47,941 bases of DNA from JAHWKV01 sp040905365 (lineage in GTDB: Bacteria; Actinomycetota; CADDZG01; JAHWKV01). The notes below the pieces were generated by a model. That model saw only the letters and a list, made by a program, of their open reading frames with translations. It had not been told where the DNA came from and did not search any database. The translations under genes were made by a program, and so were the position numbers. Of the stretch, positions 24,477-32,972 are shown one piece after another. Within the stretch, counting starts at the first letter, position 1. The number at the start of each line of letters is the position of its first letter. The DNA lies in contig JBBDRQ010000025.1 of NCBI GenBank assembly GCA_040905365.1, positions 1-47,941 of the forward strand, in the 5' to 3' direction.

Positions 24477-25855
24477 CCGGAGAGGCCGAGCTCCTCGATC
24501 CTGATGTCCAACCTGTCCACAACTGCGTCGAACTTGTGCTGGAGGTCTTGTTCCGTCTCGCCCGCTACGTAGACCCAAGCCAGTTCGTAGCTGTAACTTT
24601 CCTGATGCCCCTTGGCGGAGAGGCGGTCCCCGGGCTCCACTTGCAACTCTACGCGCGTGCCTGGAACCTCCAGCGGGATCCGTTCGATCCGCTCCGGGTC
24701 GGCGACGTGTTCCACGACACCATCGCTGAAGGCCCGCAAATAGAACTTCGCGGCGCAGGGGTACTCGCCCTGTCGCGATTCGAAGTGCGGCCTTTTTCCC
24801 ATCGCTAGAGCTACCGGGATGGCGTGGTTCGCCTGACCGTCCACGCTGGCAAACAGCTCCGAGTGGGATTGGGAGACGCGCGTGTTGATCTCCAGAAGCC
24901 ACAGGCGGTCGGTGTCTTCGTCCCAGAAGAACTCGATATTGAACGCCCCGCCCGTGTAGCCGATTTGCGTCATGACCGCAGTACTGATCTGGGTCATCTG
25001 TTGTTGGACCCGCTCCGGAAGCGTCGACGGGTACTGATAATGCGAGAAGGTGGATTTTCCCGGGTGTCTGTGCGAGTCAATCACTCCGTAGATGTGTATC
25101 TCCCCCGCGAATTCGTAACCTTCGAGCGTGCACTGCCGCCCACCCGAGACGATCTCCTCCGCGATGCAGTGCCATCCGTCCACTGCAGCTATCTCAGGCG
25201 GCATCTCAACGTGCGCGAGCACGTCGTTGAACGCCTCCGCCAAGTGGCGAATCTCGGCACGGATGCGACCGATGGCATGCTCCAGGTCCTCGGGTCCCCC
25301 AATGTAAAACCCAAGATAGGAATTGAACGACTTCACGGGTTTTAGCCAAAACGGAAAGTCGAGATCGATCTGTTCGGCAACCGACTCGTCGAACGGATCT
25401 ACCGCAACAAAGCGCGGCACCTGGTTAGGTATCACCTTCTGCTGTTCGACCCGGCTCCAGTACTTGTGCTCGCAGCGCAATATTGCCTCGAGCGGCACTT
25501 GGGGAAGCCCCCGCTCCTCAGCCAGGATCGAGACGATGCAGCTCGCCGGAAAATCCCAATATGTGCAAACACCGTCTACCGAGCCGTCGAACTCATCCAA
25601 CCGACGATGAGCCTCGCGGACCAATTGCCCTATTGGAATACGTTCCGAGCTAAGTAGCTCCTCCTGTTTGAGAAGCGGGTGAAAATTGCACCCCTGCGTC
25701 TCGGTTACCGACTCCAAGAGCGGGCGATGGAATTCGTTGAACCCGACCACGAACAGGTTTTGGCTCGGCGTGGGCGCCGGACCGGCCGGATCTGTCGTTT
25801 CGGGAATATCCAGTTTCGTCCCGGCCGACAGGGTATCCACGTTACGCGAGCCCAT
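24458..25855 (-). CDS. ATP-grasp carboxylate-amine ligase-like protein
   Basis: A 465-residue protein. The N-terminal Rossmann-like pre-ATP-grasp region (LFVVGFNEFHRPLL, then VCTYWDFPASCIVSILAEER) is followed by an ATP-grasp core. FPFWLKPVKSFNSYLGF gives the ATP-binding lysine and loop. FNIEFFWDEDTDRLWLLEIN is the metal-binding Glu/Asn stretch. Such enzymes join a carboxylate to an amine through an acyl phosphate. The substrate is unknown; resemblance is to stand-alone amino-acid or peptide ligases. ATG after GCAAGGAGGCTGCTC. Confidence 0.82.
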   Translation of the reverse strand: MGSRNVDTLSAGTKLDIPETTDPAGPAPTPSQNLFVVGFNEFHRPLLESVTETQGCNFHPLLKQEELLSSERIPIGQLVREAHRRLDEFDGSVDGVCTYWDFPASCIVSILAEERGLPQVPLEAILRCEHKYWSRVEQQKVIPNQVPRFVAVDPFDESVAEQIDLDFPFWLKPVKSFNSYLGFYIGGPEDLEHAIGRIRAEIRHLAEAFNDVLAHVEMPPEIAAVDGWHCIAEEIVSGGRQCTLEGYEFAGEIHIYGVIDSHRHPGKSTFSHYQYPSTLPERVQQQMTQISTAVMTQIGYTGGAFNIEFFWDEDTDRLWLLEINTRVSQSHSELFASVDGQANHAIPVALAMGKRPHFESRQGEYPCAAKFYLRAFSDGVVEHVADPERIERIPLEVPGTRVELQVEPGDRLSAKGHQESYSYELAWVYVAGETEQDLQHKFDAVVDRLDIRIEELGLSGQKVIP

Positions 25856-26032
25856 GAGCAGCCTCCTTGCTTGCTTCCGAAAAAAAGTATGAGTCTAGGA
25901 TCCGGGTTCTCGTTCCGTTTCGGGTTGTGACCATTTTCGTGCCTCTTTGGTTGACGGTAGGTACCTGCCTTTGCCTTACCCAAAAAATGCGGGCCGACTC
26001 AGGGGCAAAAGCCACAAGACGTTGGGATGATC

Positions 26033-26073
26033 CGGCTTGGCGGCCGGTCCGCAAAGTACCGGCCGCCAAGCCG
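26033..26073 (-). terminator. Strong hairpin 9 bp after the katG stop
   Basis: A perfect 16-bp stem, CGGCTTGGCGGCCGGT pairing with ACCGGCCGCCAAGCCG, with a 9-nt loop. No T-run follows in the katG direction, so this is a GC-only terminator or mRNA-end stabiliser, common in actinobacteria. Confidence 0.7.
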
Positions 26074-26081
26074 AACGGCGA

Positions 26082-28277
26082 TCAGGCTACGTCGAAGCGA
26101 TCGAGGTTCATGACTTTGTCCCACGCCGCCACGAAGTCATGCACGAACTTTTCCTTCGAGTCGTCGCATGCGTAGACCTCGGAGATGGCTCGCAGCTGCG
26201 AGTTGGAACCGAAGACGAGGTCGGCGGCGGTGGCGGTCCACCTGACGTCGCCGGTTGAGCGGTTGCGACCTTCGTACACGTTCTCGGCCGAGGCGGATAC
26301 CTTCCACTCCGTGCTGTCGTCGAGCAGGTTGACGAAGAAGTCGTTGGTCAGCGTCTCGGGCCGTTCGGTGAAGACACCGAGGTCGGATTGCCCGGAGTTG
26401 GCGTGCAGAGCCCGCATGCCGCCGACGAGAACCGTCGCCTCGGGAGCGGTCAGCGTCAACAGGTTGGCCCGGTCCAGCAGCAGCTGCTCCGGCGGCATCT
26501 TCATGCCGGCCTGCACGTAGTTGCGGAACCCGTCCGCGGCCGGCTCCAGCACGGCGAACGACTCTACGTCGGTCTGCTCCTCGGAGGCGTCCGTGCGCCC
26601 GGGGGCGAACGGAACCGTTACGTCGTGCCCGGCTTTCCTCGCCGCCTCCTCAACGGCCGCGCAACCGCCCAGAACGATCAGGTCGGCCAGCGAGACCTTC
26701 TTTCCTCCGGACTGCGAGCTGTTGAAGTCCTGCTGGATCCCATCCAGCTTCTGCAGGACATTGGCCAGTTCGGCCGGGTCATTGACCTCCCAGTCCTTTT
26801 GCGGTGCCAGGCGAATCCGTGCCCCGTTTGCCCCGCCACGCTTGTCGGTGCCCCGGAAGCTTGCGGCCGACGCCCATGCGGTCGAGGCCAGCTGAGAGAT
26901 GGACAGCCCCGATCCGAGGAACTTGGCCTTGAGGCCGGCGATATCCTGCTCACCGATCAGTTCGTGATCCACCTCGGGCACGGGGTCCTGCCATAGCTGC
27001 GGCTCGGGAATCCACGGGCCCAGGTAGCGGGTTATGGGTCCCATGTCGCGGTGCAACAGCTTGTACCACGCCTTGGCGAAAGCGTCGGCGAGCTCGTCCG
27101 GGTTCTCGTGGAAGCGTTTGGAGATCGGCCCGTAGATCGGATCCAGCTTGAGGGCGAGGTCGGTCGTCAGCATCATTGGAGCGTGCCGCTTGGACGGATC
27201 ATGAGCATCCGGCACGGTGCCCTGGGCCTCGGGGTTCTTGGGAGTCCACTGGTTTGCGCCGGCGGGGCTCGTCGTTAGCTCCCAGTCGTAGTTGTACAGG
27301 TTGTTTAGGAACCCGTTGTCCCACTTCACCGGCTCGTTCGTCCACGCTCCCTCCAGCCCGCTGGTCATCGTGTCGGACCCCTTGCCGCTGCCGCACATGT
27401 TCTTCCAGCCTAAGCCTTGCGCCTCTACGGGGCACGCCTCAGGCTCGGGACCTACACAGTCGGGATCGACTGCGCCGTGGCACTTGCCGAAGGTGTGGCC
27501 GCCGGCTATGAGCGCAACGGTCTCCTCGTCATTCATCGCCATCCGACCGAAGGTGTCTCGAATATCCTTGGCAGCCGCGTACGGATCCGGGTTGCCGTTG
27601 GGGCCTTCCGGATTCACGTAGATCAGGCCCATCTGCACCGCCCCGAAAGGATTCGCGAGCTCTCGGTCGCCGCTGTAGCGTTCATCTCCGAGCCATGTGT
27701 CCTCGGGGCCCCAGAAGATCTCCTCCGGCTCCCAGATGTCCTCCCGCCCGAACCCGAAGCCGAACGTTTTGAACCCCATCGACTCCAGGGCGCAGTCGCC
27801 GGCGAAGACCAGCAAATCGGCCCAGGAGACCTTCTGGCCGTACTTCTGCTTGACCGGCCACAGCAGCCGGCGCGCCTTGTCGAGGCTGGCGTTGTCGGGC
27901 CAACTGTTGAGAGGAGCGAAACGCTGAGAGCCGTCGCCGCCTCCGCCCCGGCCGTCCGCGATGCGGTACGTACCCGCGGCATGCCAGCTCAGACGGATGA
28001 ACAGGGGCCCGTAATGGCCGTAGTCGGCCGGCCACCAGTCCTGCGATGTGGTCATCGCCTCGAAGACATCCCGCTTCAGGGCGTTGACATCGAGATTCTC
28101 AAACTCTTTTGCATAGTCGAAGTCCTCGCCCAACGGATTGGACCGGGGCGAGTGCTGGTGCAGAACCTGCAGATCCAGCTGATCCGGCCACCAGTCCTTA
28201 TTGGTCCTGGGCCGAGCCCTCTCCGGGGTCGGGGAGGGGATTGCTGGGTTCTCGCTTTCGCTGACGCTCTCAGTCAC
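26082..28277 (-). CDS. katG: Catalase-peroxidase KatG
   Basis: 731-residue bifunctional heme catalase-peroxidase. Distal residues R95, W98, H99 lie in RLSWHAAGTYR. The Met-Tyr-Trp crosslink is readable as W98, Y220 (MGLIYVNPEG) and M246. The proximal heme ligand is H261 in AGGHTFGKCHG. All are offset by nine from the Mycobacterium tuberculosis numbering (W107, Y229, M255, H270). The second, non-heme half is present. GTG 28277 is chosen after GGAGAAGG; the longer frame reaches into the furA end. It lies 47 bp downstream of furA, the classic actinobacterial operon that responds to peroxide. Confidence 0.96.
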   Translation of the reverse strand: MTESVSESENPAIPSPTPERARPRTNKDWWPDQLDLQVLHQHSPRSNPLGEDFDYAKEFENLDVNALKRDVFEAMTTSQDWWPADYGHYGPLFIRLSWHAAGTYRIADGRGGGGDGSQRFAPLNSWPDNASLDKARRLLWPVKQKYGQKVSWADLLVFAGDCALESMGFKTFGFGFGREDIWEPEEIFWGPEDTWLGDERYSGDRELANPFGAVQMGLIYVNPEGPNGNPDPYAAAKDIRDTFGRMAMNDEETVALIAGGHTFGKCHGAVDPDCVGPEPEACPVEAQGLGWKNMCGSGKGSDTMTSGLEGAWTNEPVKWDNGFLNNLYNYDWELTTSPAGANQWTPKNPEAQGTVPDAHDPSKRHAPMMLTTDLALKLDPIYGPISKRFHENPDELADAFAKAWYKLLHRDMGPITRYLGPWIPEPQLWQDPVPEVDHELIGEQDIAGLKAKFLGSGLSISQLASTAWASAASFRGTDKRGGANGARIRLAPQKDWEVNDPAELANVLQKLDGIQQDFNSSQSGGKKVSLADLIVLGGCAAVEEAARKAGHDVTVPFAPGRTDASEEQTDVESFAVLEPAADGFRNYVQAGMKMPPEQLLLDRANLLTLTAPEATVLVGGMRALHANSGQSDLGVFTERPETLTNDFFVNLLDDSTEWKVSASAENVYEGRNRSTGDVRWTATAADLVFGSNSQLRAISEVYACDDSKEKFVHDFVAAWDKVMNLDRFDVA

Positions 28278-28324
28278 GTCGGTCCTTCTCCTCTCTTGCT
28301 GTTTCCTTACGATGGCTTCGTGCT

Positions 28325-28756
28325 CTAAACCTTGGTCGCTGCGAGACACTCGGGGCACCGGCCCCAGTAAATGATCTCCGCTTCATCGATCTCATAACCC
28401 GCATCGTCGGCTGCCGTCAAGCAGGGTCGGTAGCCGACCGCACAGTCGACATCGACTGTGCGGTTGCAGACGCGACAGATGAGATGGTGGTGGTTGTCGC
28501 CGACCCGGTCTTCGTAGCGGCCCGGTGATCCGGCGGGCTGGATTCGCCGCAGCACGCCTTTGTCGGTGAGGGTCCCGAGCACGTCGTACACCGCCTGACG
28601 TGAGATGGCACCGATTTCGGCCCGCACGACCTTGTCGATATCGTCCGCGGTGCTGTGCGGTCGATCGGACAACGCTCGCAGGACAGCCAGGCGCTGGGCC
28701 GTTACTTGCAAGCCGTGCTGGCGAAGAAGCGCAGCTTTGTCGACGGAGGTCTTCAC
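28325..28756 (-). CDS. furA: Fur-family peroxide/iron-responsive repressor FurA
   Basis: A 143-residue protein. A winged helix (residues 8-75, with ISRQAVYDVLGTLTDKGVLRR) is followed by a dimerisation domain with the metal-binding stretch NHHHLICRVC. Structural zinc cysteines are C94, C97, C134 and C137. FurA represses its own promoter and the linked katG. The GTG start at 28756 gives the usual length. A candidate operator lies about 50-66 bp upstream. Confidence 0.92.
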   Translation of the reverse strand: MKTSVDKAALLRQHGLQVTAQRLAVLRALSDRPHSTADDIDKVVRAEIGAISRQAVYDVLGTLTDKGVLRRIQPAGSPGRYEDRVGDNHHHLICRVCNRTVDVDCAVGYRPCLTAADDAGYEIDEAEIIYWGRCPECLAATKV

Positions 28757-28805
28757 GAAGTCCCCAGTCTAGTGCCAGTACCCGACTGCGTCCAGAAGTG
28801 GACTA

Positions 28806-28822
28806 ATTCCAGTATCTGGATT
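28806..28822 (-). promoter_or_regulatory. Candidate FurA operator
   Basis: Inverted repeat ATTCCAG-TAT-CTGGATT (one mismatch) in the AT-richer part of the furA upstream region. The AT-rich palindrome, its place before furA and furA autoregulation elsewhere support the call. Not verified. Confidence 0.5.
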
Positions 28823-28886
28823 CGATCGTAATTAGCCGGAAGCCGGGCTCCAGCCGACTCTCGGCCGGGCCCAATGCCTCATCCCG

Positions 28887-28906
28887 CGCGGGACTAAGGA
28901 CCCTCG
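28887..28906 (+). promoter_or_regulatory. DosR/DevR-like box upstream of the universal stress gene
   Basis: CGGGACTAAGGACCCT sits about 95 bp before the stress-protein ATG. It matches the palindromic DosR consensus core GGGACTWWAGTCCC except for two bases in the right half. A TATTGT at 28951 could be the -10. In mycobacteria several universal stress genes are DosR controlled. No dosR gene is in the window. Confidence 0.5.
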
Positions 28907-29001
28907 TGGAGCCGGAGAAGATGCCTCAGGCTGTGCCGCGAGAACCTGTGTATTGTCGTTGGGTGCCCGGTGTGGATACGACGAGGCTCAGAGGAGGAAA
29001 G

Positions 29002-29880
29002 ATGAAGGTTATGTATGCAGTCGACGGCTCGGCAGCCTCTGAAGCAGCCGCGTCGCTCCTGGAGGCGCTGTTTGACCGCTCGGAGTTGGAGGTTTCAGTC
29101 GTTTCCGTGGCGGAGGCCGAACCCATCCTTGCCGAGCGCGACCAGTCCGGGCCCGTGCGAATTCGGGTGGCCACGGATCACGCCCGGCAGGCGGTGGAGC
29201 GTATAGTGGACCGTCTTCGGAGCGCAGGATTCACGGTGGAAGGCGAAGTGTTGAAGGGCAGGCCGGGCCCCGCCGTACTTGATGCTGCGCAGGACGGCGC
29301 GGTTGACCTGATCGTCGTGGGTGCCGGACGGCACAGCTGGTTCGGCAACACGCTGCTGGGCAGTACCAGTACCCATGTACTGCACCTTAGCCAGACCTCG
29401 GTCTTGGTGGTTCACGGACCTGTGACGCCGTCCCGCCCCGTGAGGCTGCTTGTGGGAACGGACGGTTCCGCTAGCGCTAATCACGTGGTCGGCTTGCTGG
29501 GCCAACTCGCGGACCCGGAGCGCTGTGAGGTGGCGGTGCTGTCGATCGTACAGGTGCCGCAGACGGCCGCGCTGGCGTACGCCGGAGGGTCGGCGGGTGA
29601 CCCGGTCGACTCGGCGCATGTCCAGGGGCTGGTAGACCAGGCCAACAGCCGGGCTGATGAGGCCGCAACGATGCTGCGCAATGTTGGCTTTCGAGTTGAG
29701 ACGATGGTGAGAAACGGCTCTGCTCATCACCTGATCCTGGAGGAGGCCGACCAAGGCAACTTCGACTTGGTAGTCGTCGGATCCCGCAAACACGGGGAAG
29801 TGCAGCGGTCTCCCCTAGGATCGGTAAGCGAGTCGGTTGTGCGGCACTCCAACGCCGCGCTGATCGGCCGCCGCCGGTGA
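29002..29880 (+). CDS. Two-domain universal stress protein
   Basis: 292 residues with tandem UspA folds, about 1-140 and 148-292. Each has the ATP-binding pattern near its end: VVGAGRHSWFGNTLLGSTST in the first, VVGSRKHGEVQRSPLGSVSE in the second, after MYAVDGSAAS and LLVGTDGSAS. ATG 29002 follows GAGGAGGAAAG; an earlier in-frame start at 28906 overlaps the DosR-like box and lacks a good site. Likely a hypoxia, redox or dormancy-associated ATP-binding protein like Rv2623. Confidence 0.9.
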   Translation: MKVMYAVDGSAASEAAASLLEALFDRSELEVSVVSVAEAEPILAERDQSGPVRIRVATDHARQAVERIVDRLRSAGFTVEGEVLKGRPGPAVLDAAQDGAVDLIVVGAGRHSWFGNTLLGSTSTHVLHLSQTSVLVVHGPVTPSRPVRLLVGTDGSASANHVVGLLGQLADPERCEVAVLSIVQVPQTAALAYAGGSAGDPVDSAHVQGLVDQANSRADEAATMLRNVGFRVETMVRNGSAHHLILEEADQGNFDLVVVGSRKHGEVQRSPLGSVSESVVRHSNAALIGRRR

Positions 29881-29891
29881 AATCGGCGCCT

Positions 29892-30224
29892 TTATCCCCG
29901 AGGTGAGTACATAATCACAGCCACCCCTACTAGGCATATCGCCGCCCCGATCAGGTCGAACTTGTCCGGCCGGAACCCGTCGACCGCCATTCCCCAGCCA
30001 AGTGAGCCGGCGACGAATATACCTCCGTAGGCCGCTAAGATTCGGCCGAAGTGCGGATCTGCCTGAAGTGTTGCGACGAAACCATAAAGACCAAGACTAA
30101 TAACCCCCGCGCCGATCCAGGTAAGTCCCCGGTGTTCCCGGACTCCTTGCCAGACCAGCCACGCTCCGCCGATCTCGGCCAGAGCGGCTACCGCGAACAG
30201 CAGTAGGGAGCGCAGCACGGTCAT
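29892..30224 (-). CDS. UPF0060 (YnfA-like) membrane protein
   Basis: 110 residues with four transmembrane helices: about 4-26, 32-51, 62-80 and 88-106. The family's EIGGAWLVWQ in helix 1 and GGIFVAGSLGWGM in helix 3 are present. UPF0060 belongs to the small multidrug/drug-metabolite transporter fold; function is unproven. It is convergent with the stress gene (11 bp) and divergent from modA. Confidence 0.88.
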   Translation of the reverse strand: MTVLRSLLLFAVAALAEIGGAWLVWQGVREHRGLTWIGAGVISLGLYGFVATLQADPHFGRILAAYGGIFVAGSLGWGMAVDGFRPDKFDLIGAAICLVGVAVIMYSPRG

Positions 30225-30258
30225 GGCATGAGTCTAGTCCAGTGGAGGGGTGATACTT

Positions 30259-30277
30259 TACTAGCGGCTTGCTAGTA
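30259..30277 (+). promoter_or_regulatory. Candidate operator of the mod operon
   Basis: Perfect 7-bp inverted repeat TACTAGC-GGCTT-GCTAGTA, 44 bp before the modA start, in the otherwise AT-rich shared upstream region with the UPF0060 gene. The XRE-type regulator encoded after modC is the natural candidate to bind it. Confidence 0.5.
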
Positions 30278-30321
30278 TTCTTTATCGTTAGGCAAGACCG
30301 GCACTTTACGAAGAGGGCAAA

Positions 30322-31155
30322 TTGATCCAATCGCACCTCCGGGCACCTCTGACTTGCTGCTTATTGTTGATTATGGTCGCCTGCGTAGCGCCGTCCCCGG
30401 ACGCCGGCTCAGATGCTACGGCGGCGGACCGGCAATCCGGCTCGGGAATCCGGGTGGCTGCGGCATCGGACCTTCAGTTCGCGATGCCGGCGCTGATCGA
30501 GCGGTTCCAAAAGGACCATCCCGATATCCGCGTGGATCCGACGTTTGGCTCCTCGGGCAATTTCTTCGCTCAGTTGCGCAACGAGGCTCCCTTCGACATG
30601 TACTTTTCCGCCGACGTGCGCTACCCGCAACGCTTGGGAGAACAGGGCCTGCTGGCCGACGACAGTCTGTTCGAATACGCCGTCGGACGAGTGGTGGTCG
30701 CGGTCCGTGCCGGCTCCTCGCTTGATGTAGACACCCTGGGTCTCGAAGCACTGACTGAGCCTTCGGTGCGCAAGATTGCGATCGCCAACCCCCAGCACGC
30801 CCCCTACGGCGTGGCGGCGGAGGAGGCCATCAGGTCCTACGGACTCTACGACCAGGTGGCCGACAGGCTGGTGTTGGGAGAGAACGTGACGCAGACGGCC
30901 CAGTTCATCGATTCCGGGGCGGCAGACGTGGGCATCATTGCCCTCTCGCTGGCCCTGGCCCCAGCCTGGGGGGGCAGCTATGTCGAGATTCCGGCCGACA
31001 AGCACAACGAGATTCTTCAGGGTGGCGCCATCATGGCTGAAGCGCAGGACCCGGAGGCAGCCCGACTGTTCCGGGAGTTCCTCCTATCGGAGCCCGGAAA
31101 GAAGATCCTGGTGGACTTCGGCTTCGCCCTGCCCTCAGGGCGGACCGGCGAGTAG
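30322..31155 (+). CDS. modA: Molybdate-binding lipoprotein ModA
   Basis: 277 residues. The signal sequence ends in the lipobox VAC (C21). The mature protein has the oxyanion-binding marks IRVAAASDLQFAMPAL and FGSSGNFFAQL, with the hinge and later site around NPQHAPYGVAAEEA. It delivers molybdate or tungstate to ModBC at the membrane. TTG 30322 follows AGAGGGCAAA. It is followed 4 bp later by modB. Confidence 0.92.
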   Translation: MIQSHLRAPLTCCLLLIMVACVAPSPDAGSDATAADRQSGSGIRVAAASDLQFAMPALIERFQKDHPDIRVDPTFGSSGNFFAQLRNEAPFDMYFSADVRYPQRLGEQGLLADDSLFEYAVGRVVVAVRAGSSLDVDTLGLEALTEPSVRKIAIANPQHAPYGVAAEEAIRSYGLYDQVADRLVLGENVTQTAQFIDSGAADVGIIALSLALAPAWGGSYVEIPADKHNEILQGGAIMAEAQDPEAARLFREFLLSEPGKKILVDFGFALPSGRTGE

Positions 31156-31159
31156 CGCC

Positions 31160-31834
31160 GTGGACTGGCAGGCAATCGCGCTTACCCTGCGGCTGGCGGC
31201 GATGACCACTGTCATCCTGCTGCTGGTCGGCACTCCACTCGCGTACTGGCTGGCTTTCTCGCGCCGGCGTTGGAAAGTCGCGGTGGAGGCGATCGTTGCC
31301 CTGCCCCTGGTTCTGCCGCCTACCGTGCTCGGGTTCTACACTCTGCTCGCGATCGGCCCCCGCAGTCCGGTCGGACGAGGATACGAGGCCCTGACCGGTG
31401 GGATTCTGCCCTTCTCGTTCGAGGGACTGCTCATCGGCTCGGTGCTGTTCAGTCTGCCGTTTGCGGTACAGCCGATGATGGTGGCGTTCGGCGCGGTCGA
31501 TCGTCGCCTGATAGAAGCCTCGTGGATGCTGGGCGAAGGGCGGCTGTCCACCTTTTTCAGAACAGTCGCCCCGATGTCCCGCTCGGGTGTGTTCATCGCC
31601 GCGGTTCTTGCCTTCGCCCACACCCTGGGGGAGTTCGGAGTCGTGCTGATGCTGGGGGGCAACATCGCCGGCGAGACCCGCACGGTGTCGGTCTCCATCT
31701 ACGACAGCGTGCAGGCGCTGGACTACCAGACGGCGGGCCGCACCTCGCTGCTGCTGCTGGCCGTCTCCTTCACCGTGCTGGTGCTTACCTACACCTTCAA
31801 ACAGCGAAGCGGGGCCCCATGGTTGATGCAGTAG
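31160..31834 (+). CDS. modB: Molybdate ABC transporter permease ModB
   Basis: 224 residues with about five transmembrane helices. The ABC-contact loop EAA motif lies around IEASWMLGEGRLSTFFRTVA (about residue 115). LVLPPTVLGFYTLL and LAFAHTLGEFGVVLMLGG are typical of ModB. GTG start 4 bp after modA. Its last 16 bp overlap modC, coupling their translation. Confidence 0.92.
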   Translation: MDWQAIALTLRLAAMTTVILLLVGTPLAYWLAFSRRRWKVAVEAIVALPLVLPPTVLGFYTLLAIGPRSPVGRGYEALTGGILPFSFEGLLIGSVLFSLPFAVQPMMVAFGAVDRRLIEASWMLGEGRLSTFFRTVAPMSRSGVFIAAVLAFAHTLGEFGVVLMLGGNIAGETRTVSVSIYDSVQALDYQTAGRTSLLLLAVSFTVLVLTYTFKQRSGAPWLMQ

Positions 31835-32970
31835 CCGTCCAGCTGGACGTGGCGGTCCGCCGTCAGTTTCGCGGCGGGCCGTTGATCACCGGGTCTTTTG
31901 AGATGCCGGTGGAGCGCCCGCAGGTAACCGTCCTGTTCGGTCCGTCGGGTTCGGGCAAAACGACATTGCTGCGCTGCGTTGCCGGGCTGGAGCGCCCCGA
32001 CGATGGCCGGGTCGCCTACGGGGACGACGTCTGGTCGGATACTGCGACGGGACAGTGGGTGCCTCCCCAGCGGCGCCGGATCGGCTTCTTGGATCAGGAC
32101 TACGCCCTGTTCCCCCGGCGAACGGTAACGGGAAACGTGGCCTTCGGTCTGCGCCGGCTGAGTGCGCAGCAGCAGCGAAGCCGGGTCGCCGAGCTGCTGG
32201 AGCGGTTCGGTCTGACCGACCTGGCCGCTCGCCGCCCAGGCCAGTTATCGGGCGGCCAGAGGCAGCGTGTGGCCCTGGCGCGGGCACTGGCGCCCAACCC
32301 CCGGTTGCTGATGCTGGACGAGCCTCTCTCGGCACTGGATGCTCCAACTCGCCGGTCGCTGCGCACCGAACTGCGGAGCCTGCTTATGCGCACAGGTGTG
32401 CCCAGCCTTCTGGTTACCCACGACCGGGCGGAGGCGCTGGCGCTGGGCGACCGCATGATGGTGGTGATCGACGGCAGGATCGTCCAGACCGGCTCGGTGG
32501 AGCAGGTGTTCGGCCGGCCTGCCAACCAAAAAGTAGCCGCCGCTGTAGGGGTAGAGAACGTACTCAGCGGACGGATAACCGAGCGTCGGGACGGTCTGGC
32601 GGCGATCGATGTCGGCGGGTGCCGGTTGGTCGCGGTCGACTCGGGGACCGAGGATAGCGACGTCCTGGCCTGCTTTAGGGCAGAAGAGGTGCTGTTGCGT
32701 CTGGCCGATTCGCAGGTTGGCGAGAGCGCCCGCAATCACCTGCCCGCCACGGTTATCGACCTGGCGCGCGACGGTCCGCTGTTTAGGGTCAGCCTGGACT
32801 GCGGATTTCAAATGAGTGCTCTGGTTACCGTCCCCGCCCGGGACGAGATGAGCTTACGGCCCGGGTCCCAGGTGGTTGCTGTACTCAAAGCCCCCTCGAT
32901 CCATCTGGTCCCCCGGCCCACCGAAGGTCGCCGAGACCCAGCCGCCCTGGCGCCGGGCTCGCCGGATTAG
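31819..32970 (+). CDS. modC: Molybdate ABC transporter ATPase ModC
   Basis: 383 residues. Walker A GPSGSGKT at 41-48, Q-loop FLDQDYALFP, signature LSGGQRQRVALARAL, Walker B LLMLDEPLSALD and switch histidine VTHD are all present. The C-terminal 140 residues (from about VGVENVLSGRI) form a molybdate-binding TOBE/Mop-like regulatory domain. ATG 31819 lies inside the modB end. Confidence 0.93.
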   Translation: MVDAVAVQLDVAVRRQFRGGPLITGSFEMPVERPQVTVLFGPSGSGKTTLLRCVAGLERPDDGRVAYGDDVWSDTATGQWVPPQRRRIGFLDQDYALFPRRTVTGNVAFGLRRLSAQQQRSRVAELLERFGLTDLAARRPGQLSGGQRQRVALARALAPNPRLLMLDEPLSALDAPTRRSLRTELRSLLMRTGVPSLLVTHDRAEALALGDRMMVVIDGRIVQTGSVEQVFGRPANQKVAAAVGVENVLSGRITERRDGLAAIDVGGCRLVAVDSGTEDSDVLACFRAEEVLLRLADSQVGESARNHLPATVIDLARDGPLFRVSLDCGFQMSALVTVPARDEMSLRPGSQVVAVLKAPSIHLVPRPTEGRRDPAALAPGSPD

Positions 32971-32972
32971 CC

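Noticed and set aside
28906..29001. Longer start of the universal stress protein
   Set aside because: The extra 32 residues precede the UspA fold and lack a ribosome binding site; ATG 29002 has GAGGAGG.
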